Source: Ignavibacteriota bacterium (GTDB lineage Bacteria > Bacteroidota > Ignavibacteria > Tepidaquicellales > Tepidaquicellaceae). From it: a stretch of DNA of 14,784 nucleotides. The DNA lies in NCBI GenBank assembly GCA_003158365.1, contig PMIW01000222.1, positions 12,184 through 26,967 on the forward strand. The letters are read 5' to 3'. Position numbers and translations under genes: made by a program. Below are positions 1 to 7,888 of the stretch, in pieces. Within the stretch, counting starts at the first letter, position 1. Every line of letters begins with the position of its first letter. Below the pieces are notes generated by a model. It did not search any database and was not told the DNA's origin. It saw only the letters and a list, made by a program, of their open reading frames with translations.

Positions 1-296
1 GCAAGATAAAAACCAAGAACAACAACTACATACAGAACTATCAGTAAAATTTTTAATCGCGCAAAAGTTCCGTTGCATTTCGCTTCATCCTTGCCTTCGG
101 ATATAAGTTTAACATGGGCAGAACTTAATCCGAAATCAGCCACAAATAAGAACATCGAAACAAATGCCAGACCAAAGTCAACCGTTCCAAGCACGTGAGG
201 TCCCAAAATACGCGCAACAATAAACATTCCTATCATCTGCAAAACCTGTGCTGCAATCTTCGAAGAATATCCTAAAATTATTTTTTGTGCAAACAA
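1..296 (-). CDS. Oligosaccharide flippase (Wzx/MATE-like), N-terminal part only
   Basis: About 98 codons of a membrane protein that runs off the left edge. The reading frame on the reverse strand gives FAQKIILGYSSKIAAQVLQM, then a hydrophobic stretch ending in VARILGPHVLGTVDFGLAF. This is the usual opening of polysaccharide flippases: a short amphipathic start, a first membrane helix, and the ILGPxxLGT loop before the second helix. Such proteins move undecaprenyl-linked repeat units across the inner membrane. The upstream gene ends in TAA at 299-297 in the same frame and no ATG follows for about 20 codons, so a TTG at 296-294, directly after that stop, is the likely start. No clear Shine-Dalgarno is visible. 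It is the last operon gene in view. The family call is fairly safe; the substrate is inferred only from context. Confidence 0.8.
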   Translation of the reverse strand, partial: MFAQKIILGYSSKIAAQVLQMIGMFIVARILGPHVLGTVDFGLAFVSMFLFVADFGLSSAHVKLISEGKDEAKCNGTFARLKILLIVLYVVVVLGFYL

Positions 297-1226
297 TTAT
301 TTGAATAATTTAATAATTTTATTATCAGATGTTTTAATCTTGAAATAACTGTTATCCCTTTTCAATATGAAAATATTACCGGGGATAGTTTCGTTATTTT
401 CGGAAATTATTTCGTATTTACTAAATTTTATTTTTTCGTTATTAACCAAAATATACGGTTCAAAAGTGAAGAAAATGGCTTTGAAAAGTTTTCTGATTTT
501 ATCGGAATTCATATTCTCATTTATTTGAAAGAATTCCTCTGGAACTGCTTTTTCAATAGATTCATCAATTTTCTCATTTTCATTTTGCACATATGCTTCA
601 CTGAATTTTCCGTTCTGCAGGTAATACAATATTTCATCCTCACCCATTTTCAGAAGCTCTTTATACAACGATGTTACACTTTCATTATCTTTTATTTTAT
701 ATTTCTTTTGAAAGAGAATTGCTCCCTTATCAATTTTCTCGACAATAAAATGAAAAGTGATACCTGAATATTCTTCCTCATTATAGATAGTCCAGAAAAA
801 CGGGTCAATTCCCCGATGTCTTGGCAATAACGAGGGATGGTAATTTATTATTCCGTGAGTTAAAGAATTAATAATTTCTTTTTTAAGAATTTTTCTGTAT
901 GTAAATATTATTCCAAGATTGATATCAAGCTGCCTGCACTTTTCAATTAAATATTTATGATTTGTAAACCTGTCTGATATTACTTCAATTTTATTTTTCC
1001 TGCAAAAATAATATACATCAAATGTTTTTCGGTAAATTTTTCGTTTTACTGTTATCGATAATAAATATTTAATATTGATAAATAATTTTTTTATGCCGCT
1101 TCCCTGAACAATGGAATCATAAGGTGTTTGCGTTAATACTAATTCCGGATAAATATTGTTTTTTATGAGTAATTTTAATAAATCAATTCCTGAGCCTTTA
1201 TTTATAAACAGTACAAATTTTTCCAT
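297..1226 (-). CDS. Sugar N-formyltransferase-like protein (formyltransferase family)
   Basis: A protein of about 309 residues with a formyltransferase catalytic core. The family triad Asn-x-His...Asp is visible as NYHPSLLP (N129 and H131 if the residue before ATG is counted) followed by a G-I-T-F-H strand and the IDKGAIL loop (D167). These enzymes use N10-formyltetrahydrofolate to formylate an amino group. Methionyl-tRNA formyltransferase and sugar formyltransferases share this core. The setting, with an aminotransferase and a sugar nucleotide pathway upstream, points to a sugar amine, as in the WbkC, VioF and QdtF types. The roughly 100 residues after the core are Lys/Asn/Glu-rich and unassigned. 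A TTG one codon upstream (1229) is possible, but the ATG at 1226 lies 6 bases after the preceding stop and is preferred. Protein substrate specificity cannot be read from sequence. Confidence 0.8.
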   Translation of the reverse strand: MEKFVLFINKGSGIDLLKLLIKNNIYPELVLTQTPYDSIVQGSGIKKLFINIKYLLSITVKRKIYRKTFDVYYFCRKNKIEVISDRFTNHKYLIEKCRQLDINLGIIFTYRKILKKEIINSLTHGIINYHPSLLPRHRGIDPFFWTIYNEEEYSGITFHFIVEKIDKGAILFQKKYKIKDNESVTSLYKELLKMGEDEILYYLQNGKFSEAYVQNENEKIDESIEKAVPEEFFQINENMNSDKIRKLFKAIFFTFEPYILVNNEKIKFSKYEIISENNETIPGNIFILKRDNSYFKIKTSDNKIIKLFK

Positions 1227-1232
1227 CAAGTA

Positions 1233-2195
1233 TTAATCTGTGATTTTTTGAACTTTATTAATGAGACTGTACACAATTGATTTTTTGTTAAAATTTAGCA
1301 CAGGGTAAATGTTATCCGAAAAATCTGTTTTAAATTTATAAATATTTGGCAGACGTTCTTTTTCAACATAGCATAAGTCATAATATTTGCAGTTTCTTTC
1401 CTTTGACTTTTTAATACTCTCCCACTGAAGTAAATCAAATGAACCGTTATTTTCAGATTCTTTTAACCTTATACCAAGCCAGTAAACAGAGTAATTTTTA
1501 TCGGATAATATTACGTTAAATCCAAAAACATTTTCGCCGTTTTTAGCCGTTATAAAATCGATGTTGATATTACCTTTGTTTCGCATCAGGTCTTCAAAAT
1601 AACCGAACGGAAGACTTTCAAGATTATATTGCTGATTTGCCTTTAAATAAAAATCATAAAACTCCGGCAGTTTATCTTCCGTTAAAAAATAAATTTGAAC
1701 ATTATTTTTAACTGCTTTTCTCACCATGTTTCTTCTTTTTTGGTTCAGGCTGTTCCAGATATCATCTTCACTCCGTTCCAAATCTATAATAGCTGTTTCA
1801 TAATTTTTTAGAACATTCAAATCTTTATATTCAGCATTAAACTCATCCAGCATAGGTAAGGAAAAAACCTCAACGGTTTCATTTTTTTTTAATTCAAATA
1901 AATCCGGATTTACTTCTGCTTTTGCCCGGAATATCCAGCCCCCGTAAGGTATTAAATATTGCTTAGGTCCTGATATCAGATAATTTGTGATTTTTTTCTT
2001 TATCCTGTGAACAGGGCAAATACCAAAAATCTTTTTATCCCGGAAACATGCAAAATAAAAAAACTCGGTATTGAAATACTTGCTTACTACTAAATTCCAT
2101 TCTTTCCGGTGGGTCGGGCTCGAAAAATTATTCAGCAAAAATTCGTCAACCAGATTAAATTCATTCGGATGAATTTCTTTTAAATTACTTTTCAT
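1233..2195 (-). CDS. FemAB/GNAT-like acyltransferase
   Basis: A soluble protein of 320 residues resembling the FemAB-like (BioF2-type) acetyltransferase group: two GNAT folds with a hallmark basic segment. Here that segment is NQKRRNMVRKAVKNNVQI (151-168), matching the KxRRxIRKAxKxG pattern of the group. It is followed by a helix with FYDFYLKANQQY and a late strand reading FGFNVILSDKNYSVYWLG, which fits the second GNAT half. In polysaccharide clusters such proteins are thought to acylate or aminoacylate sugars or lipid carriers. FemAB proper adds amino acids to peptidoglycan bridges. Its ATG shares one base with the stop of the glycosyltransferase gene (TGATG), so translation is coupled. No signal peptide or membrane helix is seen. 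The family call is good; the donor and acceptor are unknown. Confidence 0.72.
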   Translation of the reverse strand: MKSNLKEIHPNEFNLVDEFLLNNFSSPTHRKEWNLVVSKYFNTEFFYFACFRDKKIFGICPVHRIKKKITNYLISGPKQYLIPYGGWIFRAKAEVNPDLFELKKNETVEVFSLPMLDEFNAEYKDLNVLKNYETAIIDLERSEDDIWNSLNQKRRNMVRKAVKNNVQIYFLTEDKLPEFYDFYLKANQQYNLESLPFGYFEDLMRNKGNINIDFITAKNGENVFGFNVILSDKNYSVYWLGIRLKESENNGSFDLLQWESIKKSKERNCKYYDLCYVEKERLPNIYKFKTDFSDNIYPVLNFNKKSIVYSLINKVQKITD

Positions 2196-3121
2196 CAGAA
2201 TATATGCTTAAAAGTAATTTTCTTATTCCTGATTCCCCAGATTAAAGCCGAAAAAAATCCCTGCCATGTTTTAAAGCATATCTTTAATTTCAGCTGTTTT
2301 AGATAAACTAAAGACGTACGAACTGTTCCGATTTTAAATTGCCACCAGAAAAACTTTCTGAAGAAATCCGCCGGTTTGTGTTTAAGAATCACCAGCATGG
2401 GATTCCTTGCATCATAGTATGCTTTAAAAGCCGATACTTTCCCAATCGTCACGCTGTCCTTGTGCCATATCTTTGCATAAGGTGTGTAAAATATTTTAAA
2501 TCCTGCCTCTTTTGCCCTCGCCTGCCAGTCAAATTCCTCGCTTTGAAACTGAAATAAAGTATCGTATCCGCCAATTTTCTCATATAATGATTTACAGACT
2601 AAAGTAAATATATCGTCTGCAAAATACCTCTCTGCAATTTCATCATATTGACCTTTATCAACTTCACGATTACCTATGTGCCCTCCGTTCCAAAGCAAAG
2701 GATGCTCAATTTTTCCGACAGTCTGCAGTGTATCCGGTTTATCGAAATAATATACTTTACCGGTAACAAACCCAATATCATCTCTCATAACGGTAGTTTT
2801 AACAAGTTCACCGATTACTTTATCATCTGCAAGTACATCATTATTTGTTATCAGCGCATAATCCGCATTCTGTTCACCGAAAGCATACTTCAATCCTTCG
2901 TTTAATCCTCCCGAATATCCGAGATTTTTTTCCAGTCTCAATACATAAACATCTTTAAATTTTTCATTTACGTATTTTTTTGTTTCATCATCAGAACCGT
3001 TATCTACAACACATATTTTGAAATTCGGATAATCGTTTTTCAGATATGAGCTGATCGAATCATCCAAAAGATGTTTTCCGTTATAGCTTAAAATCAGTAC
3101 TGTGACTTTCGGATTATTCAA
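2195..3121 (-). CDS. Family 2 glycosyltransferase (rhamnosyltransferase-like)
   Basis: A GT-A fold glycosyltransferase of 308 residues. The N-terminus VTVLILSYNGKHLL is the classic GT2 start. VVDNGSDD (38-45) binds the nucleotide, and LGYSGGLNEGL (67-77) resembles the WbbL-type group. NND (93-95) stands in the place of the metal-binding DxD, and SEEFDW (193-199) matches the ED-x-D/W acceptor-site motif. The C-terminal part (220-300) is aromatic and basic and probably sits on the membrane face. It should add one sugar to the lipid-linked repeat unit. No ATG occurs near the conserved N-terminus, so TTG at 3121-3119, three bases after the methyltransferase stop, is the start. It is the only glycosyltransferase in this window. 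The sugar transferred is unknown. Confidence 0.88.
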   Translation of the reverse strand: MNNPKVTVLILSYNGKHLLDDSISSYLKNDYPNFKICVVDNGSDDETKKYVNEKFKDVYVLRLEKNLGYSGGLNEGLKYAFGEQNADYALITNNDVLADDKVIGELVKTTVMRDDIGFVTGKVYYFDKPDTLQTVGKIEHPLLWNGGHIGNREVDKGQYDEIAERYFADDIFTLVCKSLYEKIGGYDTLFQFQSEEFDWQARAKEAGFKIFYTPYAKIWHKDSVTIGKVSAFKAYYDARNPMLVILKHKPADFFRKFFWWQFKIGTVRTSLVYLKQLKLKICFKTWQGFFSALIWGIRNKKITFKHIF

Positions 3122-3124
3122 GAC

Positions 3125-4240
3125 TTATACATTAGCTCTTTTCCGCCAGACCGGTTTTACATATTCATTTGAGAGTTCAAAATTTACTTCCGGAATTTTT
3201 AAACAATCTTTACAGACATTTTTCCCGAATCCATAATCTTCAAATAGTTCATCCGTAATATACTCTTTATTGCAGAATTCACAATTACATTTGCTTTCTG
3301 ATCTTACAGGAGAATTAATAATATATGGAGAACTATATTTTACTTTTTTATTTTTTAAATAATATGATGCCTGTTTTTTTTTCGCGCACTCACTGCATAC
3401 CGGAACATCATATACTTTTAATGATGCAAGCCCGGCGCCTGTATTACCGCACAGGAAGCAATACATATTTTCTGCGGTCTTGATTGAAATGGTAACCGAC
3501 TGTGACCCTGTAAAATTCATAAAAGTACTTTCATATTTATTGGAAAATTTATAGCCGAAAGTTCCTTCCTTAATATACTTTTCGGAATAATTTCCCATCT
3601 CGCAAAATGCATATAGTATATCAGCACTGCAGCATCTGCTTATTTTCAAACCTGAAGCTTCTACGAATTTCTTGAGCTTTCCCGGTCTGTACCAGTACTG
3701 ATAGAACTTATCTTCCTGAATTTTATTTAATAAAATTATCTTTGCTGTATTTTTAATCAATTTTGTTATTCTCTGTAAAAAAATATTGAATGATACGGAC
3801 GGTGTCGTTATTATTGCAATTCCACCGGGTCTTAAAACCCTGTATGCTTCTTTCAATGCTTTACCCGGACCTTCGATGAAATGCTCCATCACCCCAAGCG
3901 ATATGTACCCGCTCAAAGAATTATTCCCGTAATCCAGGTTCAATATATTTCCCTCTTTAAAAACGGAATTAAAATTATTTTTTACCTTCCAAGCATTAAG
4001 AAAATCAATTGTCGGACGGGAAAAATCCAATCCTTCGATATCGATTCCCATTTCCGATAAATAAAAGACATATCTTCCCAGACCGCAGCCTGCTTCGATA
4101 ACCTTACCGAATCTCGGAGTGAATTTGGTTATCCATTGCCTCAGCCCGTAAAAATCCCACATTCGAATTTCAGATTCGGGAGTAAGCTGATTCCACTCAT
4201 TCGACCATACACTTTCATCCTGCCCTATGCTCTCAACCAT
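3125..4240 (-). CDS. SAM-dependent methyltransferase with two C-terminal zinc-ribbon-like modules
   Basis: A protein of 371 residues from ATG 4240 (377 from a TTG at 4258; residue numbers below use the longer form). Residues 50-160 form a class I methyltransferase core. VIEAGCGLGRY (53-63) is motif I, GLDFS (76-80) carries the acidic ribose-binding strand, and VMEHF and LRPGG are the later motifs of the Methyltransf_11 type. YRPGKLKKFVEASGLKI follows, as is usual in that family. The tail is unusual: C267/C270...C288/C291 and C326/C329...C349/C352 make two CxxC...CxxC sets expected to bind zinc. The role could be O- or N-methylation of a sugar, with the tail binding a partner. ATG 4240 lies one base after the aminotransferase stop, whereas TTG 4258 would overlap it by 17 bases, so the ATG is preferred. 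Confidence 0.82.
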   Translation of the reverse strand: MVESIGQDESVWSNEWNQLTPESEIRMWDFYGLRQWITKFTPRFGKVIEAGCGLGRYVFYLSEMGIDIEGLDFSRPTIDFLNAWKVKNNFNSVFKEGNILNLDYGNNSLSGYISLGVMEHFIEGPGKALKEAYRVLRPGGIAIITTPSVSFNIFLQRITKLIKNTAKIILLNKIQEDKFYQYWYRPGKLKKFVEASGLKISRCCSADILYAFCEMGNYSEKYIKEGTFGYKFSNKYESTFMNFTGSQSVTISIKTAENMYCFLCGNTGAGLASLKVYDVPVCSECAKKKQASYYLKNKKVKYSSPYIINSPVRSESKCNCEFCNKEYITDELFEDYGFGKNVCKDCLKIPEVNFELSNEYVKPVWRKRANV

Positions 4241-4241
4241 A

Positions 4242-5381
4242 TCAATATTTTTTATCAAATTCCATTAAAGATTCAATAATATAATCAATTTCAATTTCGG
4301 TTAACTCTGTAAATAATGGTAACGTAATAAACGAATTCCATATTCTCTTCGATGTTTCGCATCCGTTATCCCATTTTTTAAAATAAGGAAACAGCATCAA
4401 AGGCATATAATGTACACCTGTTGCTATTCCTTTGGATTTTAAATACAATATTAATTCATCCCTCTTTTCGCATCTCACACCGAAAAGCCAGTAACTGTTT
4501 TTATCGGGTTCAAATGGAAGCAATGGTTTAATATGAACTAAACTTTTTATTCCGTCCAGATACCTTTTTATGTGCCTGCTTCTTTCTGCATTCATCCAGT
4601 CAAGTTTTTTCAATTGTGCAAGCCCAATCGATGCCGACAAATCATTCATATTATATTTATAACCAAGCGAAGCAATTTCGTAATACCAGTGTCTCGCATC
4701 GGGAGCTTTCGTGTCAGTATATCCGTCCGCTCTCTTCCACGTATCCTTGTCAATTCCTACCCACCTGCTGGCTTTCATCGGAGCAATCAGTTCGGCATCA
4801 TCTGAACATAACATACCCCCGTCTCCTGTTGTCATTGCTTTCTTTTCTTCAAAGCTGAAACAACCAATGTCTCCCCATAAACCATTTTTTTTCCCTTTAT
4901 AGGAACTTCCCGCAGTATGCGCACAATCTTCAACTACTTTCAGATTTTTTGATTTTGCAAATTCCATAATTAAATCCATTTGCGCAGGATGCCCTCCGAA
5001 ATGCACGGGCATTACAGCAACACAATCCTTCGAATATTTTTTTTCCAGATCATTCATGGATATCGAGATTGTATTCTCATCCACATCCACGAATTCAGGT
5101 TCAAGCTGATTGTATATCGGTGCAAATGCGGTTGCAGCAAAAGTTATTGCAGGCACCAGCACTTTCTTCCCCGCAGGAAATTTAAAAGCAGATATCGCAA
5201 GGTGAAGCGCTGCTGTAGCAGAATTTAATCCAATTGATGATTTACAGCCTAAATATTTGCTCCATTCATTTTCAAACTCGGATACTCTCGGTCCCAATCC
5301 AATCCACGCCCTGTCAAATGCATCCTTTATATAATTTAACTCTTCTTCTCCCAGGCAGGGTTTAAAAAGCCTTATGTTCAT
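4242..5381 (-). CDS. DegT/DnrJ/EryC1/StrS-family PLP aminotransferase (sugar aminotransferase)
   Basis: A protein of 379 residues with the full set of DegT-family marks: WIGLGPRVSEFE near the N-terminus, GLNSATAALHLA (51-62, phosphate-binding loop of PLP), EDCAHTAGS (151-159, the Asp that contacts the pyridine nitrogen), and SFEEKKAMTTGDGG (176-189). K181 falls where the Schiff-base lysine stands in SFHPxKxITTGEGG. The lysine matters: in the CDP-sugar 3-dehydratase RfbH/E1 and in ColD this position is His, so this protein should transaminate a keto sugar with glutamate rather than deoxygenate it. No iron-sulfur cysteine cluster is seen. Given RfbF, RfbG and the epimerase just upstream, the likely substrate is a CDP-4-keto-6-deoxyhexose or its epimer. 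Its ATG overlaps the epimerase stop as ATGA. Family call firm; sugar product inferred. Confidence 0.9.
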   Translation of the reverse strand: MNIRLFKPCLGEEELNYIKDAFDRAWIGLGPRVSEFENEWSKYLGCKSSIGLNSATAALHLAISAFKFPAGKKVLVPAITFAATAFAPIYNQLEPEFVDVDENTISISMNDLEKKYSKDCVAVMPVHFGGHPAQMDLIMEFAKSKNLKVVEDCAHTAGSSYKGKKNGLWGDIGCFSFEEKKAMTTGDGGMLCSDDAELIAPMKASRWVGIDKDTWKRADGYTDTKAPDARHWYYEIASLGYKYNMNDLSASIGLAQLKKLDWMNAERSRHIKRYLDGIKSLVHIKPLLPFEPDKNSYWLFGVRCEKRDELILYLKSKGIATGVHYMPLMLFPYFKKWDNGCETSKRIWNSFITLPLFTELTEIEIDYIIESLMEFDKKY

Positions 5382-5938
5382 AATTCAATTCCTTTGTATT
5401 TCTCTCTAAATTCTTTTAACGTAATATTTTTTTTGTCTTTTTCGGATAATACAGGTTCGGTTACATTCCAGTTAAAGTTTATATCTTTGTCATTCCATAT
5501 AATTCCGCATTCATGGTCAGCTTTATAAACATTATCAACCTTGTATATCACTTCCGATATATCGGTCAAAGTACAGAATCCGTGAGCAAATCCCCTTGGT
5601 ATATACGCCATCTTTTTATTATATTCTGAAAGTTCGACCGAATCAAATTGACCGAATGTTTTCGAATTTAACCTGATATCCACGAATACATCCAGAACAG
5701 CACCTTTTATGCATCTGATTAATTTTGTTTCCGCAAACGGGGGAAACTGAAAATGAAATCCACGTATCGTTCCCTTTTTTTCCGAACGCGAATGATTTTC
5801 CTGTAACCAGTTCCTGTCGAGATTATACTTAACAAATAATTCTTTGTCATACGTTCTCATAAAAAAACCGCGCTTGTCAAACGTATATTCAAACTGAATT
5901 TCGAATGCCCCTTTTATTTTACTTTCTTTAAAAATCAT
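5378..5938 (-). CDS. RmlC-like NDP-4-keto-6-deoxyhexose epimerase
   Basis: A cupin epimerase of 186 residues, close to the usual RmlC length. Numbering from ATG 5938, RGFHFQ gives the catalytic base H62, AETKLIR gives K72, PRGFAHGF is the conserved cupin strand, the YKVDNVYKAD segment holds the candidate catalytic Tyr, and SEKDKK carries the Asp that pairs with the His. In the dTDP-rhamnose pathway this family epimerises C3 and C5 of the 4-keto sugar. No dTDP-sugar genes are here. The neighbours make CDP-sugars, so this copy probably acts on CDP-4-keto-6-deoxyglucose at C3, C5 or both. An ATG at 5947 exists, but 5938 gives an ATGA overlap with rfbG and the usual N-terminus IFKESKIKGAF. The rmlC/rfbC symbol is withheld because substrate may differ. 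Confidence 0.85.
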   Translation of the reverse strand: MIFKESKIKGAFEIQFEYTFDKRGFFMRTYDKELFVKYNLDRNWLQENHSRSEKKGTIRGFHFQFPPFAETKLIRCIKGAVLDVFVDIRLNSKTFGQFDSVELSEYNKKMAYIPRGFAHGFCTLTDISEVIYKVDNVYKADHECGIIWNDKDINFNWNVTEPVLSEKDKKNITLKEFREKYKGIEL

Positions 5939-7050
5939 AAACACCATTTAATGTTTTTTAATCTAGCAGCTTTGGTATAATCAACAATCTGATTTTTGCA
6001 AAGATTGTAGACATCATTTTCAATATTATAAACCTGTTTATACCACTCAACTGTTTCCTTTAAAGCATTCTGAAGATTATATACCGGACCCCAGTTTAAA
6101 TACTTTTTTGATTTATTAATGTTTAAGTGCAAATAATTTGTTTCCTTAAAATTATTCTTGTCTTTTGAGTATTCAATATTAACTTTATGATCCCATAAAG
6201 CAAATATCCTTCGAACTATGTATGAAACGCTTTTAGGTTTATTATCCGGTCCAAAATTCCAGGCAGAAAAGATTTTATCTCCATTATTAGAAGAAATGTT
6301 TTGACCTAATGTCAGATATCCTGATAAAGGTTCTAAGATAAACTGCCAGGGTCTTACTGATTCCGGATTTCGTATTGACAATTTTTCATTTTTTGAAAGA
6401 GCTTTAACACAATCCGGTATCAACCTGTAGTCAGACCAATCTCCTCCCCCTATAACATTACCGGCTCTTGCAGTTGCTAAATTAATATTGTTTTTTTTGA
6501 AAAAGGAATTGTAATATGATTCTGAAATTATTTCAACACATGATTTACTCGAACTATACGGATCTGTACCGCCAAGTTTATCTGATTCAATATATCCTCT
6601 CTTTATATCTTTATTTTTATAACACTTATCGCTTGTAATTATAATAACGCTTTTTACAAAATCGACAGAACGGACTATTTCGAGCAGATTTATTAGACCC
6701 ATGATATTTGTATCATAAGTATAAAACGGGTACATATAAGAAGTTATAACTAAAGGTTGAGCGGCTAAATGAAAAATTATTTCCGGTTTTGTTTTCATTA
6801 TCGTATTTCTTAGCTTTGTTTTGTCTCTTATATCGCCAAAATTGTTCTTTATTTTGTTTTTCAGATTACTAAGTTCAAAGTTATTTGGTTTTGTATTAGG
6901 TTTAAGAGCATAACCGGAGACGTTAGCCTCAAGCTCATTCAGCCAAATTACAAGCCATGATCCCTTAAAACCAGTATGTCCTGTAACAAGAATATTTTTA
7001 TTTTTATAAAATCCTTTAAAGGAACTTTCAATTTTTACCATATTTACCAT
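5935..7050 (-). CDS. rfbG: CDP-glucose 4,6-dehydratase
   Basis: An extended short-chain dehydrogenase/reductase of about 371 residues, near the family length. ILVTGHTGFKGSWL (20-33) is the NAD-binding glycine motif in the form typical of RfbG, with G24, G27 and G30. ITSDKCY (138-144) holds the Thr/Ser-Asp-Lys active-site triplet, and YSSSK (165-169) holds the catalytic YxxxK. ARAGNVIGGGDWSDYRLIPD and the RPWQFILEPLSGYL block are strongly diagnostic of CDP-glucose rather than dTDP-glucose dehydratases. It converts CDP-glucose to CDP-4-keto-6-deoxyglucose. The ATG at 7050 overlaps rfbF by seven bases; a second in-frame ATG at 7041, two bases after the rfbF stop, is equally plausible. The protein is very Lys/Asn-rich compared with the aminotransferase downstream. 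Confidence 0.93.
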   Translation of the reverse strand: MVNMVKIESSFKGFYKNKNILVTGHTGFKGSWLVIWLNELEANVSGYALKPNTKPNNFELSNLKNKIKNNFGDIRDKTKLRNTIMKTKPEIIFHLAAQPLVITSYMYPFYTYDTNIMGLINLLEIVRSVDFVKSVIIITSDKCYKNKDIKRGYIESDKLGGTDPYSSSKSCVEIISESYYNSFFKKNNINLATARAGNVIGGGDWSDYRLIPDCVKALSKNEKLSIRNPESVRPWQFILEPLSGYLTLGQNISSNNGDKIFSAWNFGPDNKPKSVSYIVRRIFALWDHKVNIEYSKDKNNFKETNYLHLNINKSKKYLNWGPVYNLQNALKETVEWYKQVYNIENDVYNLCKNQIVDYTKAARLKNIKWCL

Positions 7051-7814
7051 TCCGGTTTATTTTTCCAAATATTATTTAGTAATTCAAAATCCCTGAAAGT
7101 ATCCATGCATTGCCAGAAGCCTTTATGCCTGAATACAGACAATTGTTTTTCCTTTACCAGTTTATCCATAGGTTCTGTTTCCAGAACAAGCTCTTTCTTA
7201 TTTTCAAGTAATCCGAATAATTCTTTTTTAAAAACGAAAAATCCGCCGTTAATTGGAGTTTGATTTTCTGTATCTAATATTTTTTCTTTAAATTTTTTAA
7301 CTAAATCACCTTCAACGATCAAATCACCGAATCTTGAAGGAGGATAAACACCGGTAACAGTACCAATTGTATTTTGTTTCTTATGAAACTTAACCAATTC
7401 CGATATATTCACATTACTTACAGCATCTCCGTAAGTAAGCATAAAATTATCCTCATAAATAAATTTCTCGCACAGTTTTGTCCTGAAACCTGTCATTGAA
7501 TCTTCACCCGTCTCAACAAAAGTAACAGTCCAGTCTTTTTCATCATTGTTCGAATGAAAGATTACATTATTGTCGTTTCCAAGTTTAATTGTAAAATCGT
7601 TATTATAGAATTTGTAATTTAAAAAATAATTTCTGATTACATCTCCCTTATATCCGAGAGCAAGAATAAATTCTTTGTATCCGTAATGCGAGTATATTTT
7701 CATAATATGCCAGAGTATTGGTTTTCCCCCGATCTCAACCATTGGCTTTGGTTTAAATTCAGTTTCTTCCCTGAGCCTCGTTCCCTGACCGCCGCATAAA
7801 ATTATTACTTTCAT
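7044..7814 (-). CDS. rfbF: Glucose-1-phosphate cytidylyltransferase
   Basis: A nucleotidyltransferase of 256 residues, the standard RfbF length. The N-terminus MKVIILCGGQGTRLREETEF is the family signature, with GGxGTR for nucleotide binding. KPKPMVEIGGKPILWHIMK follows, carrying the catalytic lysine. MLTYGDAVSNV holds the metal-binding Asp (D130). GVYPPSRFGDL, NGGFFVF and the ending KGFWQCMDTFRDFELLN are typical of cytidylyltransferases acting on glucose-1-phosphate. It makes CDP-glucose from CTP and glucose-1-phosphate, the first step of the CDP-deoxysugar branch. A 74-base gap separates it from the upstream ligase gene, the longest gap inside the operon, so a weak internal promoter there is possible. 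Start ATG is clear. Confidence 0.95.
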   Translation of the reverse strand: MKVIILCGGQGTRLREETEFKPKPMVEIGGKPILWHIMKIYSHYGYKEFILALGYKGDVIRNYFLNYKFYNNDFTIKLGNDNNVIFHSNNDEKDWTVTFVETGEDSMTGFRTKLCEKFIYEDNFMLTYGDAVSNVNISELVKFHKKQNTIGTVTGVYPPSRFGDLIVEGDLVKKFKEKILDTENQTPINGGFFVFKKELFGLLENKKELVLETEPMDKLVKEKQLSVFRHKGFWQCMDTFRDFELLNNIWKNKPEW

Positions 7815-7888
7815 ACTAGAATAAGTTAGATTTTTAAGGTAAGATTAAAAAGAACACATTTTACTTATATTGCTTCAAGTAAATCTGA

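Noticed and set aside
525..767. Plus-strand open frame inside the formyltransferase gene
   Set aside because: It is antisense to a gene with clear catalytic motifs, has low-complexity Phe/Ile-rich content and no ribosome site.
4572..5228. Several overlapping plus-strand frames within the aminotransferase gene
   Set aside because: They lie opposite conserved DegT motifs in multiple frames and resemble no protein family.
4242..5381. Assigning the DegT protein as RfbH (CDP-sugar 3-dehydratase)
   Set aside because: The Schiff-base position is lysine, not histidine, and the iron-sulfur cysteines of RfbH are absent.
5378..5938. A dTDP-rhamnose pathway based on the RmlC-like gene
   Set aside because: No RmlA, RmlB or RmlD is present; the neighbours are CDP-glucose enzymes.
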